From Micromonospora rifamycinica (lineage in GTDB: Bacteria; Actinomycetota; Actinomycetes; Mycobacteriales; Micromonosporaceae), in NCBI RefSeq assembly GCF_900090265.1, contig NZ_LT607752.1, forward strand, positions 5,214,001 to 5,278,000: a stretch of DNA of 64,000 nucleotides, in the 5' to 3' direction. Positions 8,691 to 17,811 of this stretch are shown here, in pieces. How positions within the stretch are numbered: position 1 is the stretch's first letter; each line of letters begins with the position of its first letter. The position numbers and the translations under genes were made by a program. The notes below the pieces were generated by a model. It was given only the letters and a program-made list of their open reading frames with translations. It did no database searches and was not told the origin of the DNA.

Positions 8691-10171
8691 GTGTCGTGCA
8701 GAGCGTCGACAATGTGGTGTTGCTGCCGGCGTACCTGGCGGCCGGCACCGCCGTACTCGTGCTGCTGGCCGATCTGCTGGTGGGCCGGGCCGGCGCGACG
8801 GTGGCCGTGGCCGGCGCGGGCGTCGCCGCCACCGGGGTCGGCGCGGTGGTGGTGGGCGCGGCCGGCACCCGGCGGACGTTCTGTGCCGGTGCCGACTGCT
8901 CGTGGGTGTTCGACGGCCGGGCGGCCCTGATCGCGGGGGTCTTCGCCCTGCTCACGCTCGGTGTCCTCGGGCTGTCCGGTCCACTGCTGCGCGGCGGTCC
9001 GACGCCGGTCGGCGAGTACTGCTTCCTGCTGGCCTGCTCGATGACCGGTGGCGTGGTGCTCGGCGCGGCCGGTGACCTGATCACCCTGATCGTCGCCCTG
9101 GAGACCCTGACCCTGCCGCTGTACGTGCTGGTGGGCCTGCGTCGGGGCAGCCTGGCCAGCGCCGAGGCGGCGGTCACCTTCTTCGTGGTGAGCGTGGTGG
9201 CGACGACGGTCACCCTGCTCGGCGCGGCCCTGCTCTACGCGGCGACCGGCGGCCTGCACCTGGACCGGCTGGGCGGGCTGCTGGCCGAGGCACCCGACCT
9301 GCCGCTGGTCCCGGCGGCGGTGGCGCTGGTGGTGCTCGGGCTGGCCTTCAAGGTGGCCGCGGTGCCGTTCCACGCCTGGGCGCCGGCCACCTACGACGGC
9401 GCTCCGCTGCCGGTGGCGGCGTACCTGTCCACCGCGTCGAAGCTGGGTGGGGTGGTGGCCCTGCTGGCGGTGGTGCAACGGGCACTGCCGGCCGAGGTGA
9501 CCGGCCCGGTGCTGGCCCTGCTGGCGGTGCTCACCATGACCGTGGGCAACCTGGTGGCGCTGCGCCAGCGGCGTACCGTCCGGTTGCTCGCCTGGTCGTC
9601 GGTGGCCCAGGCCGGCTACATCCTGGCCCCGCTGGGGGCGCTGGCACTGGCCGCCGGCCGGGCCGGGGAGGCCCGGACCGGGGCGTACGCGGCCACGGTG
9701 ACGTACGCGGTCTTCTTCGTGGTGGTGGAGCTGGCGGCGTTCGCGGCGCTGGTGGCGTTGCGCCCACCCGGGGCGGACGGCGGCACGGTGGCGGACCTGC
9801 GCGGGGCGGCCCGGCGGCGGCCCTGGGTCGGGGCGGCGCTGGCGCTGGCCCTGGTCGGGCTGGCCGGGCTGCCACCGGGGCTGGCGGGGCTGTTCGCCAA
9901 GGTGACGGTGGTCCGGGCGCTGCTGGACGGTGGAGCCGGCTGGCTGGCTCTGGTGGTGGCGCTGAACGCGGTGCTCGGCCTGGCCTACTACCTGCGCCTC
10001 GCCGCCACCCTGTACGCCGATCCGGCCCCGCCGCAGCCGTCCCCGACCCCCGCCCGAGAGCCGGCCGGTCGGGTGGCCTGGCCGGTCACCGTGGCGCTGG
10101 CCGGGGCGACCGCGCTGGCCGTGGTGATCGGTGTCGTCCCCCAGGTGGTGCTGGACCTCGCCGCCCGCTGA
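8687..10171 (+). CDS. nuoN: NADH-quinone oxidoreductase subunit N (NuoN)
   Basis: A 494-residue third antiporter-like subunit of the membrane arm. Family blocks are LITLIVALETLTLPLYVLVGL (with Glu), GLAFKVAAVPFHAWAPATYDGAP (conserved Lys and discontinuous helix), LSTASKLGGVVALLAV, LLAWSSVAQAGYIL and FAKVTVVRALLDGG. The GTG start at 8687 has GGAGGTG upstream supplied by the short unit. It is the last gene of the cluster; no nuoA-H genes are found in the window, so a complete complex I would need subunits encoded elsewhere. Confidence 0.95.
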   Translation: MSVVQSVDNVVLLPAYLAAGTAVLVLLADLLVGRAGATVAVAGAGVAATGVGAVVVGAAGTRRTFCAGADCSWVFDGRAALIAGVFALLTLGVLGLSGPLLRGGPTPVGEYCFLLACSMTGGVVLGAAGDLITLIVALETLTLPLYVLVGLRRGSLASAEAAVTFFVVSVVATTVTLLGAALLYAATGGLHLDRLGGLLAEAPDLPLVPAAVALVVLGLAFKVAAVPFHAWAPATYDGAPLPVAAYLSTASKLGGVVALLAVVQRALPAEVTGPVLALLAVLTMTVGNLVALRQRRTVRLLAWSSVAQAGYILAPLGALALAAGRAGEARTGAYAATVTYAVFFVVVELAAFAALVALRPPGADGGTVADLRGAARRRPWVGAALALALVGLAGLPPGLAGLFAKVTVVRALLDGGAGWLALVVALNAVLGLAYYLRLAATLYADPAPPQPSPTPAREPAGRVAWPVTVALAGATALAVVIGVVPQVVLDLAAR

Positions 10172-10327
10172 CCTGGTGTCCCGGGTCGTCCCCGGTGTCC
10201 GGTCCGTCCAGCCGGTTCACAGCTTCTTTCAGGTCAACTGCCAGTCATGAGCAGGATGGTTGACGGGTACCGGTGACGTTGTACCGGTCAGCGGGTCCAG
10301 CGCGACCCGCGCACCGAAGGAGCGATC

Positions 10328-11203
10328 GTGCATCACAACCGTCTGAAGACCGCCGCGTTGCTGGGCCTGCTGACGTCGCTGATCCTCGCGGTCGGCTACT
10401 GGTTCGGCGGGAGCGGCGGCCTCGTCATCGCCGTCGTCGTCTCGTTGCTGATGAACGGTGTGACCTATTTCTTCTCCGACAAGCTGGCGTTGCGCTCGAT
10501 GAAGGCGCAACCGGTCAGCGAGGCACAGTTCCCCGAGCTGTACCGGATGGTCCGCGAGCTGGCCACCGAGGCCGGGCAGCCGATGCCCCGGCTGTACGTC
10601 AGCCCCACTTCGCAGCCCAACGCGTTCGCCACCGGTCGTAACCCGGCGAACGCGGCGGTCTGCGTCACCCACGGGATCACCGAGATCCTGGACTACCGCG
10701 AGCTGCGCGGGGTGATCGGTCACGAGTTGTCCCACGTCTACAACCGGGACATCCTGATCTCCAGCGTGGCGGCTGGGCTGGCGGGCATCATCACCATGCT
10801 GGCGAACCTGGCGTTCTTCATCCCGCTCGGCAGCAACGACGAGGACGGCCCGAACCCGGCGGTGCTGCTGCTCACCATCATCCTCGGCCCGATCGCGGCC
10901 ACCGTGATCCAGTTGGCGATCAGCCGGAGCCGGGAGTTCCAGGCGGACGCCTCGGGCGCGCAGCTCACCCGGGATCCGTTGGCCCTGGCCAGTGCCCTCC
11001 GCAAGATCCACCTGGGTACCCAGGCCCGGCCGTTGCCCGCGCAGGGTCAGCTCACCAGCACCGCGCACCTGATGATCGACAACCCGTTCAAGCGGGGTGG
11101 CGGCATCGCCGCGCTGTTCTCCACCCACCCCCGGATGGAGGAGCGGGTGGCCCGGCTGGAGCAGATGGCCCGCAACGCCGGCCCGGTGCAGTTCCAACGC
11201 TGA
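10328..11203 (+). CDS. htpX: membrane zinc metalloprotease HtpX homologue
   Basis: A 291-residue M48-family protease acting in membrane protein quality control. Two N-terminal transmembrane segments (TAALLGLLTSLILAVGYWF and LVIAVVVSLLMNGVTYFF) precede the catalytic domain. The zinc motif HELSH is at residues 132-136 and the third ligand Glu is at 203 in SREFQADASGA. Two more hydrophobic segments lie between them. The GTG start at 10328 has AAGGAGCG upstream. It stands alone and ends in a strong hairpin at 11236-11271. Confidence 0.95.
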   Translation: MHHNRLKTAALLGLLTSLILAVGYWFGGSGGLVIAVVVSLLMNGVTYFFSDKLALRSMKAQPVSEAQFPELYRMVRELATEAGQPMPRLYVSPTSQPNAFATGRNPANAAVCVTHGITEILDYRELRGVIGHELSHVYNRDILISSVAAGLAGIITMLANLAFFIPLGSNDEDGPNPAVLLLTIILGPIAATVIQLAISRSREFQADASGAQLTRDPLALASALRKIHLGTQARPLPAQGQLTSTAHLMIDNPFKRGGGIAALFSTHPRMEERVARLEQMARNAGPVQFQR

Positions 11204-11235
11204 CCGGGGCCTGCCGCCCTGCGACGAACGACACC

Positions 11236-11271
11236 GGCTGCGCCCGCGTCCACCCGGACGCGGGCGCAGCC
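11236..11271. terminator. terminator after htpX (bidirectional)
   Basis: A perfect 16-bp GC-rich stem, 11236-11251 with 11256-11271, loop ACCC, between the convergent htpX and MFS genes. There is no T-run, as is common in actinomycetes. Confidence 0.8.
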
Positions 11272-11321
11272 GCCTCGTCGGCGGTGCCGGGGAACAGGGA
11301 CAGGGTGCCGGGGAAGTGCGG

Positions 11322-12539
11322 TCAGTGGGCGGAACGGGTCGCCTGCGGGCCGGCGTCGACCGGCAGCCGGTCCGGGCGGGTCAGCAGCACCACGACCAGC
11401 AGCACCACCCCGGCCAGCAGGTACGCCACGGCGGGGCCGAACAGCGCGGCCGTCGCGCCGAGCACGAAGATCCCGCAGCCGGCGACGACGATGTTGGCGG
11501 CCACGATGGTCGCCTCCACCTGCCCCATCCGTTCCACCGGGGCCAGCCGGGCAAAGGTGGCCTGTGCGCCGATCAGCCACCCGCCACCCGCGCCGATCAG
11601 CGCGTTGGCGCAGGCCAACGCCCAGACCGGGGCGTGCGCGGCGACCAAAACGCCGGCCAGCAGCAGCGCCCCGGCCAGCGCGGCGACCATGGCGACCTGC
11701 CCGGCCAGCCGGCTCAGCCAGGCGCACCGCCCCACCACCAGCACGAAGACCGCGCCGCCCAGCGCCGACGAGGCCAGCACCACGGGCCGCCAGCCGCCAC
11801 CGGCGAGGTCCGGGGCCAGCGTCTCGGGCAGCGCCCCGGAGAGCACCGTGCCGAGGGTGAGCAGGGCGATGCCGCGCAGCACCGGGTGGCCGGCGATGGT
11901 CCGGATGCCGGCGGTGGCCGGCGGGCGGCTGCGGTGCCGCTGCTGCCCGGTCGGCAGCCCGGCGAGCACCACCGCCGCGACCAGGAACGACACCAGGTCG
12001 ATCAGGAGCGCCACCCGGGGGCCGAGCGCCACGGTGATGCTCGCCCCGGCGAGTAGGCCGGTCACCTGGCCGACCTGGTTGGCGAAGGCGGACAGGCCGA
12101 ACAACGGCAGCCGGAGCGGGGCGTCCACCGCCTCGGCGGCGACCGCCACGTTGACGCTGGAGTAGGCGGCCCGGACCGCGCCGAGCAGCCCGGCGGCGAC
12201 GATCGCCGGCACCGGCCGGGGCACCGCGAGGGGGACCGCGATCAGCACCGCGCCGGCCACCGAGAGCCAGACCAGCAGGGTCCGCCGGGCCGGCACGTCC
12301 AACCAGCCGCTGAACACGGTGGCGACCAGCAGGGCCGGCAGGGCCCGGGCGGCGTACACGGCGGCCGGGCCGAGGACCGACTGCGTCTGGTCGTACGCGA
12401 GCAGCAGCAGCGCGGCGAGCCCCACGAAGTCGCCCAGCTCGGAGATGCCCCGGGCGGTGACCAGCCGGGAGGCCACCGGATGGCGGAACAGGGCCAGGTA
12501 ACCGGGTGTCGGCGCGAGCCGTTCGTCGGCGTCGGTCAT
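11322..12539 (-). CDS. MFS transporter
   Basis: A 405-residue protein with about twelve hydrophobic segments, starting MTDADERLAP then YLALFRHPVASRLVTARGIS. Features such as VFSGWLDVPARR (loop 2-3) and the repeating Ala/Leu/Val helices fit the major facilitator superfamily, possibly the drug-exporter-like groups, but no substrate can be assigned. I chose the ATG at 12539 because GGGAGGT lies 11 nt upstream; an upstream ATG at 12590 would add 17 residues. It is divergent from a second MFS gene. Confidence 0.88.
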   Translation of the reverse strand: MTDADERLAPTPGYLALFRHPVASRLVTARGISELGDFVGLAALLLLAYDQTQSVLGPAAVYAARALPALLVATVFSGWLDVPARRTLLVWLSVAGAVLIAVPLAVPRPVPAIVAAGLLGAVRAAYSSVNVAVAAEAVDAPLRLPLFGLSAFANQVGQVTGLLAGASITVALGPRVALLIDLVSFLVAAVVLAGLPTGQQRHRSRPPATAGIRTIAGHPVLRGIALLTLGTVLSGALPETLAPDLAGGGWRPVVLASSALGGAVFVLVVGRCAWLSRLAGQVAMVAALAGALLLAGVLVAAHAPVWALACANALIGAGGGWLIGAQATFARLAPVERMGQVEATIVAANIVVAGCGIFVLGATAALFGPAVAYLLAGVVLLVVVLLTRPDRLPVDAGPQATRSAH

Positions 12540-12740
12540 CGGCTCGGCCGGACCTCCCTGCGGCGTGGGGGACGATGGAAAACGGCACATCTATCTGGCT
12601 CGATCAGCAAATTACCCTCTCGTCGCCACCGGATCAGCGGCCCGGGGTGTGAGTGAATCGACCATTCGCGGAGCGACCTGCGGCGTTAGGGTCTACGAGG
12701 TTCCGAGTCGTTACCTGATCGTCTCCTTGGAGGTGTCCCC

Positions 12741-14000
12741 GTGGCCGCACTGCGCCAGTACCTGGGCGTCTGGCGGATTCCCGGGGCACCGCTGCTGCTG
12801 CTCCTTGGCGTCGTCGGCCGGCTCGGCATCGGGATGACCCCGCTGGCGTTGCTGCTGGTCGTGGAGCAGGTGACCGGCCGGTACTCGCTGGCCGCCGTGG
12901 CCGGTGGCATCTACGCGCTGTCCGGTGCCGCGCTGAGCCCGGTCGCCGGCCGGATCGCCGACCGGGTCGGCCCCACCCCGGTGCTGCTGGTCACCGCCGT
13001 GGCGCACCCGCTGGCCCTGTTCGGGCTGCTCGGGGCGAGCCGTGCCGACGATGCCGACCTGCGTCTGATCTACCTGGCCGCCGGGCTGGCCGGGGCCACC
13101 TACCCGCCGTTGACCGCCGCGATCCGGGGGGCCTGGAACGAGCTGACCGGCTCGACCACCGGCCGCTACCAGTTGCGCAACACCGCGCTGGCCGCCGAGA
13201 CGACGCTGTTCGAGGTGGTCTTCGTGCTCGGCCCACTGCTGGTGGCCGCCTTCGTCCTGCTGGCCGACGCCGCCGCCGCACTGCTCGGCGCGGCCGTCGT
13301 GACACTGGTCGGCACGGCCGGGGTGGCACTGGGTCGGGTGATGCGCGCCTGGCGGCCACACGCCCGGGAGCACCACGCCCGGGGGCTCGGCCCGCTGCGG
13401 GTGGGTGGCTTCCCGGCCCTGCTGGTCTGCGTGGCGAGCCTCGGCATCGCGTTCGGCGCGGCCGGGGTGATCGTGCCGGCGTTCGCCGGCAACCAGCCCA
13501 CCGGCGACCCGGAGAGCCTGGCCGGTCTGCTGCTCGCCGTCTGGGGGGTGGGCAGCGCCGTGGGCGGCTTCTGGTTCGGGGTACGCCGCCCGGCGGCCAA
13601 CATGACCCGCCAGTTCGCCTGGCTGCTCGCGGCGGTGGCCGGCACCCTGGCGATCTTCGCGGTGATGCCCGGCCCGGTGTCCCTCGGCATCGCCCTGGTG
13701 ATCGGCGGGGCCACCATCGCCCCCGCGCTGACCCTGGAGAACACCCTGGTCGGGCGGATCACCCCGACCGGCATGCTGAACGAGGCGTACACCTGGGTGG
13801 TCACCATGTCGGTGGCGGCGAGCGCGGCCGGCGGCGCGGTCGCCGGCCTGATCGTCGACCATGCCGGCGGGGTGCCCTGGGCGTTCCTGTTCGCCGCCGG
13901 GGCGGTCGGCGTCGGGGCCGCCGTCGCGGCCCTGCCCGGCGGCCCGATCGCCCGCGCCGAGGCCGCCGCCACCCGCGCCGAACACCCCGTCACGGTCTGA
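12741..14000 (+). CDS. MFS transporter
   Basis: A 419-residue membrane protein with about twelve predicted helices. It begins MAALRQYLGVWRIPGAP then LLLLLGVVGRLGIGM, and has an MFS-like loop SPVAGRIADRVGPTPVLL (the G-x-x-x-D-R-x-G loop 2-3 signature). The GTG start 12741 follows GGAGGTGTCCCC. It resembles actinobacterial exporters of unknown cargo. The 200-nt region shared with the divergent MFS gene probably carries both promoters. It ends in a hairpin shared with the YajQ-family gene. Confidence 0.88.
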   Translation: MAALRQYLGVWRIPGAPLLLLLGVVGRLGIGMTPLALLLVVEQVTGRYSLAAVAGGIYALSGAALSPVAGRIADRVGPTPVLLVTAVAHPLALFGLLGASRADDADLRLIYLAAGLAGATYPPLTAAIRGAWNELTGSTTGRYQLRNTALAAETTLFEVVFVLGPLLVAAFVLLADAAAALLGAAVVTLVGTAGVALGRVMRAWRPHAREHHARGLGPLRVGGFPALLVCVASLGIAFGAAGVIVPAFAGNQPTGDPESLAGLLLAVWGVGSAVGGFWFGVRRPAANMTRQFAWLLAAVAGTLAIFAVMPGPVSLGIALVIGGATIAPALTLENTLVGRITPTGMLNEAYTWVVTMSVAASAAGGAVAGLIVDHAGGVPWAFLFAAGAVGVGAAVAALPGGPIARAEAAATRAEHPVTV

Positions 14001-14057
14001 CCGCACCCGTCGGGGGTACGCGGTCCCGCCGTCTTCCGGGGTTGGCGTGTACGCCGA

Positions 14058-14085
14058 GCGGCCGTCCCCGTGAGGGGACGACCGC
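14058..14085. terminator. bidirectional terminator
   Basis: A 12-bp stem (14058-14069 with 14074-14085, one G-T pair), loop GTGA, between the convergent MFS and YajQ-family genes. Confidence 0.7.
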
Positions 14086-14113
14086 CCGGTCCGGTGGTGT
14101 CTGGGCTACCGGG

Positions 14114-14608
14114 TCAGCGGTAGTTGGTGAACTGGAGGGCCACCCCGAAGTCCTCGCCCTTGAGCAGCGTGATGACGGCCTGGAGGTCGTCCTTCTTCTT
14201 GCCGGTGACCCGGAGCTGGTCGCCCTGGATCTGCGCCTGGACGCCCTTCGGACCCTCGTCGCGGATCTTCTTGCTGATCGCCTTGGCCTTGTCCGACTCG
14301 ATGCCCTGGATCACCTTGGCGTCGATCTTGAAGATCTTGCCCGAGCCCCGGGGCTCACCCGCGTCCAGGGACTTCAACGAGATGTTCCGCTTGACCAGCT
14401 TCTCCTTGAACACGTCGAGGGCGGCGGCGACCCGCTCCTCGGTCTCCGCCTGGAGGCTGATCGCCTCCTCTCCCGACCAGGAGATCTCGGCGCCGGTGCC
14501 ACGGAAGTCGAACCGCTGGGCAAGCTCCTTCTCCGTCTGGCGGAGGGCGTTGTCGACCTCCTGCCGGTCGACCTTGCTCACGATGTCGAACGACGGGTTC
14601 GCTGCCAT
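14114..14608 (-). CDS. YajQ-family nucleotide-binding protein
   Basis: A 164-residue protein of the UPF0234/YajQ family. The N-terminus MAANPSFDIVSKVDRQEVDNA, then RFDFRGTGAEISW, and the close DLQAVITLLKGEDFGVALQFTNYR, are all family hallmarks. Two ferredoxin-like domains are expected. Some homologues bind cyclic di-GMP, which is of interest given the GGDEF-EAL protein 8 kb away, but whether this one does is unknown. The start at 14608 has AGGAG upstream; a longer frame to 14695 is not supported by a ribosome binding site. Confidence 0.93.
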   Translation of the reverse strand: MAANPSFDIVSKVDRQEVDNALRQTEKELAQRFDFRGTGAEISWSGEEAISLQAETEERVAAALDVFKEKLVKRNISLKSLDAGEPRGSGKIFKIDAKVIQGIESDKAKAISKKIRDEGPKGVQAQIQGDQLRVTGKKKDDLQAVITLLKGEDFGVALQFTNYR

Positions 14609-14688
14609 GCTGATGCTCCTGCTTGTCCGGCGGTCTGTCAGGGTCGTCGCCGGGCTGACCAGCCCCACGACCCTCTGACGGTACCCGG

Positions 14689-14719
14689 TTGCCACGCCCC
14701 CGGGGGTGACCGCTATCCT
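14689..14719 (+). promoter_or_regulatory. possible tRNA-Tyr promoter
   Basis: TTGCCA (14689-14694) and TATCCT (14714-14719) are separated by 19 nt, about 38 nt upstream of the tRNA. The spacer is longer than ideal, so support is modest. Confidence 0.35.
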
Positions 14720-14756
14720 TGCTCCGCTGCCGCGTTACGGCGTGGTGGCACGCCCT

Positions 14757-14840
14757 GGCGGGTTGCCCGAGCGGCCAATGGGAGCGGACTGTAAATCCGT
14801 CGCGAAAGCTACAGAGGTTCGAATCCTCTACCCGCCACCA
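14757..14840 (+). tRNA. tRNA-Tyr(GTA)
   Basis: A class II tRNA of 84 nt with CCA encoded. Acceptor GGCGGGT pairs with ACCCGCC; the anticodon loop CTGTAAA gives GTA; a long variable arm and the T-loop GGTTCGAATCC are present. A 19-bp hairpin follows at once. Confidence 0.96.
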
Positions 14841-14845
14841 GGCAT

Positions 14846-14886
14846 TGATAGAGCCCCTGACCAGTTGCTGGTCAGGGGCTCTATCA
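14846..14886 (+). terminator. terminator after tRNA-Tyr
   Basis: A perfect 19-bp stem (14846-14864 with 14868-14886) with a 3-nt loop TTG, starting 5 nt after the tRNA CCA end. Confidence 0.9.
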
Positions 14887-15005
14887 GCATGCCTTATCGG
14901 GTTCTGCGTGCGCCCGTCCCGGGGGTGTGCACCGACGGCGGGCGGCCGAGCCGGAGCAGGAAGTCGTCAGGGCCTGTGAGGGTGGGCAGACCACGGCGCG
15001 ACACG

Positions 15006-15953
15006 TCAGCGCGGGCGGTAGACGACCGCGTGGGCGGTACCCGGCACCAGGCGGATCGTGGCGGCGATGCCACCGCGGTCATCGAGGTCGACGACCTCGC
15101 CTTCCGTGCTGATCCCGGCGAGGCTGAGGTCGTACATGACACCGTTGCGCCACAGTGCCGGGCGGGCGTAGTTGCTGGTGTTGTGGGACTTGGCCAGGAT
15201 CTCCCCGCGGTTGTTGATGGCCAGCGGCTCGGTGGTGTTGCCGCCGAGGGTGCCGATGTCCAGGGCGCGGCCGTGCCGCCACAGGATGCCGCGCGGGTAC
15301 TGGTCGGGCGAGAACTGCCAGCCGATCACCCAGCCGCTGTCGTTGAGGCCGTAGGTGTTGCTGCGGTTGAAGGGGCCGGCACCCAGGTCGGTGGTCCGGC
15401 GACCGTGCCACAGAGCGGCGTGGAAGCCGTCCGGCGACAGACTGACACCGCCGGAGACCTGGCCGCGGTCGTTGACGTCGGACACGTCGTCGAGAGGCAG
15501 GGGTTGGGTGCGGCCGTCCGTCCACAGGACGGGGCCTGCGGCGGCCTGACCGAGAACCTGGCCGCGGTTGTTGATCGCCACGGGCCGGATGTACAGGCCA
15601 CCGAGCGGCCGGAAGATGCCGCGGTGCCAGACGTACGCGCCGGAGCCGTCGTCGCGGGCACCGACGACCTCACCACGGTCGTTGACGTCGATGGGGTTGA
15701 AGGCACCCAGGTTGATCATCCGACCCCGCTGCCAGAGGAAACCCTGGTGGACGCCGCTGGCGTCCTGGGCGCGGCCGATCACGTCACCGCGGTCGTTCAT
15801 GGCGTGGGCGTAGCTGTCGTCACCGCCGAAAGTGCCGAGGTCCACCATGAGATAGCTGGGCGGAGCGCCAGGTGCGGCAGACGCGGCCATAGGAGGGGCG
15901 GGTGCGGCCATCAGGGCCACGGAGAGGAGCGCGGTGGCGAGCAGGGACGACAT
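15006..15953 (-). CDS. secreted HAF-repeat protein
   Basis: A 315-residue protein with a signal peptide (MSSLLATALLSVALMAAPAP, cleavage probably near ASAAPG). The body is a series of about six HAF-type repeats of 40-50 residues, seen as DLGTFGGDDSYAHAMNDRG, INLGAFNPIDVNDRG, PLGGLYIRPVAINNRG, LDDVSDVNDRG, DLGAGPFNRSNTYGLNDSG and DIGTLGGNTTEPLAINNRG. Each has W-R/H-x-G-R-x-x-D-L-G-like links. Such proteins are predicted extracellular beta-rich repeats of unknown function. The ATG at 15953 has GGAGGGT upstream and places the signal peptide at the N-terminus; a longer frame does not. Confidence 0.87.
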   Translation of the reverse strand: MSSLLATALLSVALMAAPAPPMAASAAPGAPPSYLMVDLGTFGGDDSYAHAMNDRGDVIGRAQDASGVHQGFLWQRGRMINLGAFNPIDVNDRGEVVGARDDGSGAYVWHRGIFRPLGGLYIRPVAINNRGQVLGQAAAGPVLWTDGRTQPLPLDDVSDVNDRGQVSGGVSLSPDGFHAALWHGRRTTDLGAGPFNRSNTYGLNDSGWVIGWQFSPDQYPRGILWRHGRALDIGTLGGNTTEPLAINNRGEILAKSHNTSNYARPALWRNGVMYDLSLAGISTEGEVVDLDDRGGIAATIRLVPGTAHAVVYRPR

Positions 15954-16059
15954 GGGACGGCACCCTCCGGATCGTCGGCCGGGCGAGAGGCGAACCGAGC
16001 CTAGGCCCGCCCTGCCGGTCCGGCGGCCTGTCGTCGTATGACCGACAGTCTTTTTTCCG

Positions 16060-17013
16060 CTACTCCGCGCGATTGCCGGGAGGGGTGGCGACCGGTTCAC
16101 CACCGGTCGTCGCGAGCGACGGTGCGGACCGCTGCCGGGTGAGGATCACGCCGGTGAGGACCAGGGCTATCCCGGCCACGATCGCGGTCGTCACGGCCTC
16201 GCGGAGGACCACCCAGCCGAGGAGTACGGCGACGACGGGCAGCAGGTAGGTGACCACCGAGGCGGCGGTCGGCCCCTCGTCGTCGATGATGCGGTAGTTC
16301 AGCACGTAGGCGGCCCCGGTGCCGAGTACCCCGAGCACGAGCAGGCTCACCACCGCGTCGAGCCGCCATTGCGGCGACTCCAGCCCGGTGAACGGCAGCG
16401 CCGGGACCAGCAGCACGGTGGCCGCGCCGAGTTGAGCCGCCGACAGCAGGATCGGCGGGATTCCGCGTCCGGTCAGGAAGCGGCCCATGTAGACGTACCC
16501 GAGTCCGTAGCTGGCCGCTGCGGCCAGGCACGCGATGCCGCCCCAGCTGGCGATCTCGCTCGCGGACTCCCACGGCGAGAAGATGACCACGACGCCGAGG
16601 AAGCCGAGGGCGAAGCCGGCGGCCTTCTTCGCGGTGACGGCCCGGTCGACACCGACGAGGAACGCCAGTAACAGCGTCCACAGCGGGGTGGTGGCATTGA
16701 GCACCCCGGCCACGTTGGACCCGATCGTCTCCTCGGCGAGGCTGAACAGCAGATACGGTACGGCGTTGGCGACCAGGGCCGCGACGAACAGGTGACCCCA
16801 GAGCCGGCCTTGCCTCGGAAAGCGGAGCCCCCGGGACAGGGCGATCGGGGTCAGGACCAGGAAGCCGAGCAGGAGCCGGGCGAACACGATCTGCACGGGG
16901 TTGAAGCCCCGCAACGCGAGCTTGATCCAGAGGAAGCCGGAGCCCCAGAGCAACGCGAGAGCGGCTATCCGGGCGACACCGGCCCGGCTGATCCGCTGCC
17001 GGTCAGTCTTCAA
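16060..17013 (-). CDS. EamA/DMT-family transporter
   Basis: A 317-residue protein with about ten transmembrane helices in two EamA repeats: ARIAALALLWGSGFLWIKLAL starts the first, and IASWGGIACLAAAASYGLGYVYM the second. The end LLPVVAVLLGWVVLREAV is characteristic of the family (metabolite exporters). The substrate is unknown. The likely start is TTG 17013 with GAGG 6 nt upstream; no ATG/GTG fits. It begins inside the 3' end of the 2H phosphoesterase gene (11-nt overlap), suggesting translational coupling. The lowest-confidence point is the start. Confidence 0.88.
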   Translation of the reverse strand: MKTDRQRISRAGVARIAALALLWGSGFLWIKLALRGFNPVQIVFARLLLGFLVLTPIALSRGLRFPRQGRLWGHLFVAALVANAVPYLLFSLAEETIGSNVAGVLNATTPLWTLLLAFLVGVDRAVTAKKAAGFALGFLGVVVIFSPWESASEIASWGGIACLAAAASYGLGYVYMGRFLTGRGIPPILLSAAQLGAATVLLVPALPFTGLESPQWRLDAVVSLLVLGVLGTGAAYVLNYRIIDDEGPTAASVVTYLLPVVAVLLGWVVLREAVTTAIVAGIALVLTGVILTRQRSAPSLATTGGEPVATPPGNRAE

Positions 17014-17746
17014 CGGGCACCTCGTAGTCCAAGCTGTTCGCATCGGCGCGCATACGGGTGTCCTCGGTCGGGGCAGCGAACATGTGGTGTCGTGCAGGGG
17101 CTTGAAGCGGTAGCCGTGCGATGGAGGACCACTCGTACATCTGCCGGTCCCGGTGCATGTCGATGACGTCGACATGGGCGATCCGGACGGAGGCGGGTCG
17201 GGCCTCGGCCGCCGTGGCGGCCTGGATATAGGGCGCTGCCGGACCGCTGGTGGTCAGGTAGGCGACGCTGATGTGCGGGCGGTACCGGCGAGGATCTTCG
17301 GGAACGTTGTCGTTGCCCAGGACGTGACCGAGGGCAGCCCGGGTGGTGGCGCGAAGCTCCTGGACGGCATCGGCGGGCGTCGCCGGCATGACGATGGCCT
17401 CGTCCGCGACGATGACTTCACTGAACTCGGTATCGACCGGCCCCAGGCGGGCAAGCCGCTTCCTGGCCTCCTCGATGATCGCGGCCAGAGTCTCGTCGGC
17501 CACCTCGTCGGTGAAGCCGATGCCCTGCATGGTGAGGTGCAACCACCGGTCAGGGATGAGAGTCAGGGCAGGTGCCGCGCTCAGCGCCGACCGGTAGGAG
17601 TCGGCCAGCCGGTACAGCTCGGGTTGGTTCTCGAAGGTGACGTGGAAAGCGAAGAAGCGCCTGCCCACGCGCCACCCGGGTCGCCACCACCAGTGGTTAC
17701 GGACCCGATCGGCGTGCTGCCCGGGTGGAAGGTCGGCGAGCGCCAC
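17003..17746 (-). CDS. 2H phosphoesterase / 2'-5' RNA ligase-like protein
   Basis: A 247-residue protein with the two diagnostic motifs of the 2H superfamily: HLTM at residues 70-73 and HISV at 158-161, each preceded by hydrophobic strand sequence. Members cleave or ligate 2'-5' or cyclic phosphate bonds in RNA and nucleotides. N-terminal residues 20-36 are Trp/Arg-rich (WWWRPGWRVGRRFFAF). The start is GTG 17746 with AGGAG upstream. It lies downstream of the PP2C gene (66-nt gap) and overlaps the EamA gene. An RNA-repair, cyclic-nucleotide or toxin-countering role is possible but not shown by sequence. Confidence 0.85.
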   Translation of the reverse strand: MALADLPPGQHADRVRNHWWWRPGWRVGRRFFAFHVTFENQPELYRLADSYRSALSAAPALTLIPDRWLHLTMQGIGFTDEVADETLAAIIEEARKRLARLGPVDTEFSEVIVADEAIVMPATPADAVQELRATTRAALGHVLGNDNVPEDPRRYRPHISVAYLTTSGPAAPYIQAATAAEARPASVRIAHVDVIDMHRDRQMYEWSSIARLPLQAPARHHMFAAPTEDTRMRADANSLDYEVPVED

Positions 17747-17811
17747 GGCGTACTCCTGTCAGGCGTCGGACGGCGCGTCCGGCGCGGCCCAATTGCGGCC
17801 TGCCTTGGTTC

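Noticed and set aside
10172..10327. Promoter or terminator between nuoN and htpX
   Set aside because: Only short repeated TACCGGT motifs; no convincing hexamer pair or hairpin.
15006..16103. Longer N-terminus for the HAF-repeat protein
   Set aside because: The extra 50 residues from 16103 are basic and put the signal peptide internally; ATG 15953 with GGAGGGT is preferred.
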